Positions 62,741-64,000 of a DNA stretch of 64,000 nt are shown here, piece by piece. Made by a program: the position numbers and the translations under genes. The DNA comes from Oscillospiraceae bacterium (GTDB lineage Bacteria; Bacillota; Clostridia; Oscillospirales; Oscillospiraceae): contig JAHHRZ010000007.1 in NCBI GenBank assembly GCA_020025515.1, forward strand, positions 1 through 64,000. Direction: 5' to 3'. Numbering within the stretch: the stretch's first letter is position 1; every line of letters starts with the position of its first letter. Under the pieces are notes generated by a model, which had not been told where the DNA came from, ran no database searches, and saw only the letters and a list, made by a program, of their open reading frames with translations.

Positions 62741-62798
62741 AGGTTTATTCCTCCAAACTGACCAAATTGGTATGAGAACATCCATCCTTTACAGAAAA

Positions 62799-62827
62799 AT
62801 CATACCTGACCCGTCGACTCTTGTCAA
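62799..62827 (-). promoter_or_regulatory. Promoter of the MacAB-like export operon
   Basis: Perfect TTGACA (62822-62827), 17-base spacer, TATGAT (62799-62804). Confidence 0.82.
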
Positions 62828-62887
62828 CGCTGGTTCTCTTGCAAAAATTAAAATTTCTGTGACCGAATTATGAATATATTCCATAAA

Positions 62888-63340
62888 TCAAAAAAGCTTT
62901 ACCATATCCTGATGGGTGACCGGAATCGGGAGATTCTGAAGTTCCTGCCTGGTAAACCACCCCAATTCTCTGGACTCTCTGCTGATTTTCAGCTCCGGCT
63001 TATTCTCCAGCTTCACCCGATAAAGGACCACAACCATCCGCCACACACTGCCATCGGCATAACTGGCGATTCTCCCCCGCTCATCGAATACCTTTACCCG
63101 TTCAAAGGCGGTTGGAGGCAGCCACAGTCCGGTTTCTTCCCACAGCTCCCGGGCCGCCGCTTTACTCTCCGGCTCTCTGCCCCGAACCTGTCCACCAGGC
63201 AGGCCCCATTGATCGCAGTCCCTTCGGCGCTCTAAGAGCAGTTTCCCGTCATACTCCAATAACACATTCACACCCAGATGCGTGGGCCGATTGGGCTTCG
63301 GCGCACCGGGGTCATTGACATAGTATCTTGCATAGGCCAT
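62888..63340 (-). CDS. Nudix hydrolase
   Basis: A 150-residue hydrolase of nucleoside-diphosphate-linked compounds. The full Nudix box is present from G50 (G-x5-E56-x7-R64-E65-L-x-E68-E69-x-G71-L). The substrate cannot be read from sequence. The ribosome site (AAAGGA) lies rather far from the ATG at 63340. No terminator is visible after its stop. Confidence 0.92.
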   Translation of the reverse strand: MAYARYYVNDPGAPKPNRPTHLGVNVLLEYDGKLLLERRRDCDQWGLPGGQVRGREPESKAAARELWEETGLWLPPTAFERVKVFDERGRIASYADGSVWRMVVVLYRVKLENKPELKISRESRELGWFTRQELQNLPIPVTHQDMVKLF

Positions 63341-63385
63341 AAAAGGTCATCCTTTCTTTCGGCTTGCCGTTTCAACTTAGTCTTT

Positions 63386-63414
63386 ATCATACCATTTCTT
63401 TTACCCAATTACAA
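63386..63414 (-). promoter_or_regulatory. Promoter of the Nudix gene
   Basis: TTGTAA (63409-63414), 17-base spacer, TATGAT (63386-63391). Confidence 0.68.
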
Positions 63415-63492
63415 GAAAAACGGTGTCTTTCCCGCAAATATCTGTGTGCATACCTGTCCGCAGGGAGAATATCCTGATACAGAGGTGAGGAC

Positions 63493-64000
63493 ATGCCGGG
63501 AAAATCTTCTATTTTTTATAGTACAATCATGCTGACCGCAGTGAATCTGGTCCTGCGGCTCAGTTCCATGGGCTTTCAGGTCTATCTGTCCGGGCAGATC
63601 GGCGCTGCGGGGATCGGCCTGCTGCAGCTGACCCTTTCCGTGGTTGGCTTTGCCATGACCATTGGCATGGCAGGAATCCGCACTGCTACTATGTACCTTA
63701 CAGCGGATGCCGTAGGAAGCGGCCGACGAAATGGAGTCAGCCGGGTGCTGTCCGCCTGTTTTGTATACAGCTTCCTGTTCAGTGCCGCAAGTGCCCTGCT
63801 TCTGTTCTGGTTTGCCCCCCAGATTGCGGCCCATTGGGTGGGAGATCTGCGGACGGAACCTTCCATTCGTGCCTATGCTGCTTTTCTGCCTGCGGTCTGC
63901 CTTGGCGGTGTCATGGCAGGATATTTCACAGCCACCGGACATATTCGGGACCTGGTGCGGGTGGAGGTGCTGGAGCAGCTTGTCTCCATGGGCGTCACCA
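63493..64000 (+). CDS. MATE/SpoVB-type flippase, partial (cut by window end)
   Basis: Open frame with no stop before the window end: 169 complete codons seen. GAGGTGAGG precedes the ATG. The start (MPGKSSIFYSTIMLTAVNLVLR) followed by at least four hydrophobic helices, with IGAAGIGLLQL and YFTATGHIRDL, matches the polysaccharide-flippase branch of the MOP/MATE superfamily, which includes SpoVB and related spore-cortex or lipid-linked-precursor flippases. The assignment to SpoVB itself is tentative without the C-terminal part. Confidence 0.78.
   Translation, partial: MPGKSSIFYSTIMLTAVNLVLRLSSMGFQVYLSGQIGAAGIGLLQLTLSVVGFAMTIGMAGIRTATMYLTADAVGSGRRNGVSRVLSACFVYSFLFSAASALLLFWFAPQIAAHWVGDLRTEPSIRAYAAFLPAVCLGGVMAGYFTATGHIRDLVRVEVLEQLVSMGVT

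Noticed and set aside
1..64000. Prophage, integron, defence island or biosynthetic cluster
   Set aside because: No integrase, transposase, capsid, restriction, Cas, toxin-antitoxin or synthase gene was seen; gene content and codon use are uniformly housekeeping.

Overview
The window is a chromosomal segment from a Bacillota (Firmicutes) bacterium. It has fairly high GC, AGGAGG-type ribosome sites and TTGACA-17-TATAAT promoters. The gene set (whiA, ktrAB-type K+ uptake, recX, yqeG, yhbY, a YabE-like G5/3D protein, a T-box before thrS, a CD1247-type zinc-ribbon protein next to efp) fits a Clostridia lineage, most likely Oscillospirales. There is no rRNA gene, so the genus cannot be fixed. Almost everything is housekeeping; I see no prophage, insertion sequence or CRISPR array.

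Layout. (1) 61-9130, minus strand: an operon starting with an FG-GAP-like lipoprotein and a two-component system, then yqhQ, prmC, recA, recX, rimO and pgsA. (2) 9186-14547, minus: murB-whiA-dnaE. (3) 14577-17730: a lone amino-acid-type solute-binding lipoprotein, a divergent GH20 hexosaminidase, then the thrS terminator. (4) 17744-19862, minus: thrS behind a T-box. (5) 20004-22813, plus: yabE-like, ksgA, HAD phosphatase. (6) 22808-24929, minus: sfsA, tRNA-Gln, a methyltransferase and two tRNA-Ser genes. (7) 24946-27778, minus: CD1247-type protein, efp, pepP-type peptidase, yqeG. (8) 27778-28482, plus: an unrecognised protein. (9) 28546-28827, minus: rpsU. (10) 28915-39736, minus: smc-ftsY-rph-rdgB-yhbY-nadD/yqeK-rsfS-leuS as one long operon. 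(11) 39803-43716, plus: a heterodimeric ABC exporter behind a 25-residue leader peptide and a terminator. (12) 43892-53455, minus: ktrB-ktrA-rRNA methylase-dprA-topA-trmFO-plsX-rnc, headed by a structured leader RNA. (13) 53477-57311: homocysteine methyltransferase (minus), M29 aminopeptidase (plus), murC (minus). (14) 57353-62827, minus: a MacAB/Ykn-type export operon with two adaptor proteins. (15) A Nudix hydrolase (minus) and the first part of a MATE/SpoVB-type flippase (plus), cut by the window end.

The signals most worth a second look are regulatory RNAs. Upstream of the ABC exporter, a leader peptide, an 11-bp repeat that masks its Shine-Dalgarno, a competing antiterminator pairing and an intrinsic terminator together resemble ribosome-mediated attenuation of the Bacillus bmrBCD type. 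Upstream of ktrB, a leader of about 130 nt can form a closing stem, an H-type pseudoknot and a third hairpin, and I cannot assign it to a known riboswitch class. The thrS T-box has an unusually short Stem I. A hairpin masks the ksgA Shine-Dalgarno only in read-through transcripts. All function calls come from reading the sequence; no database search was possible.
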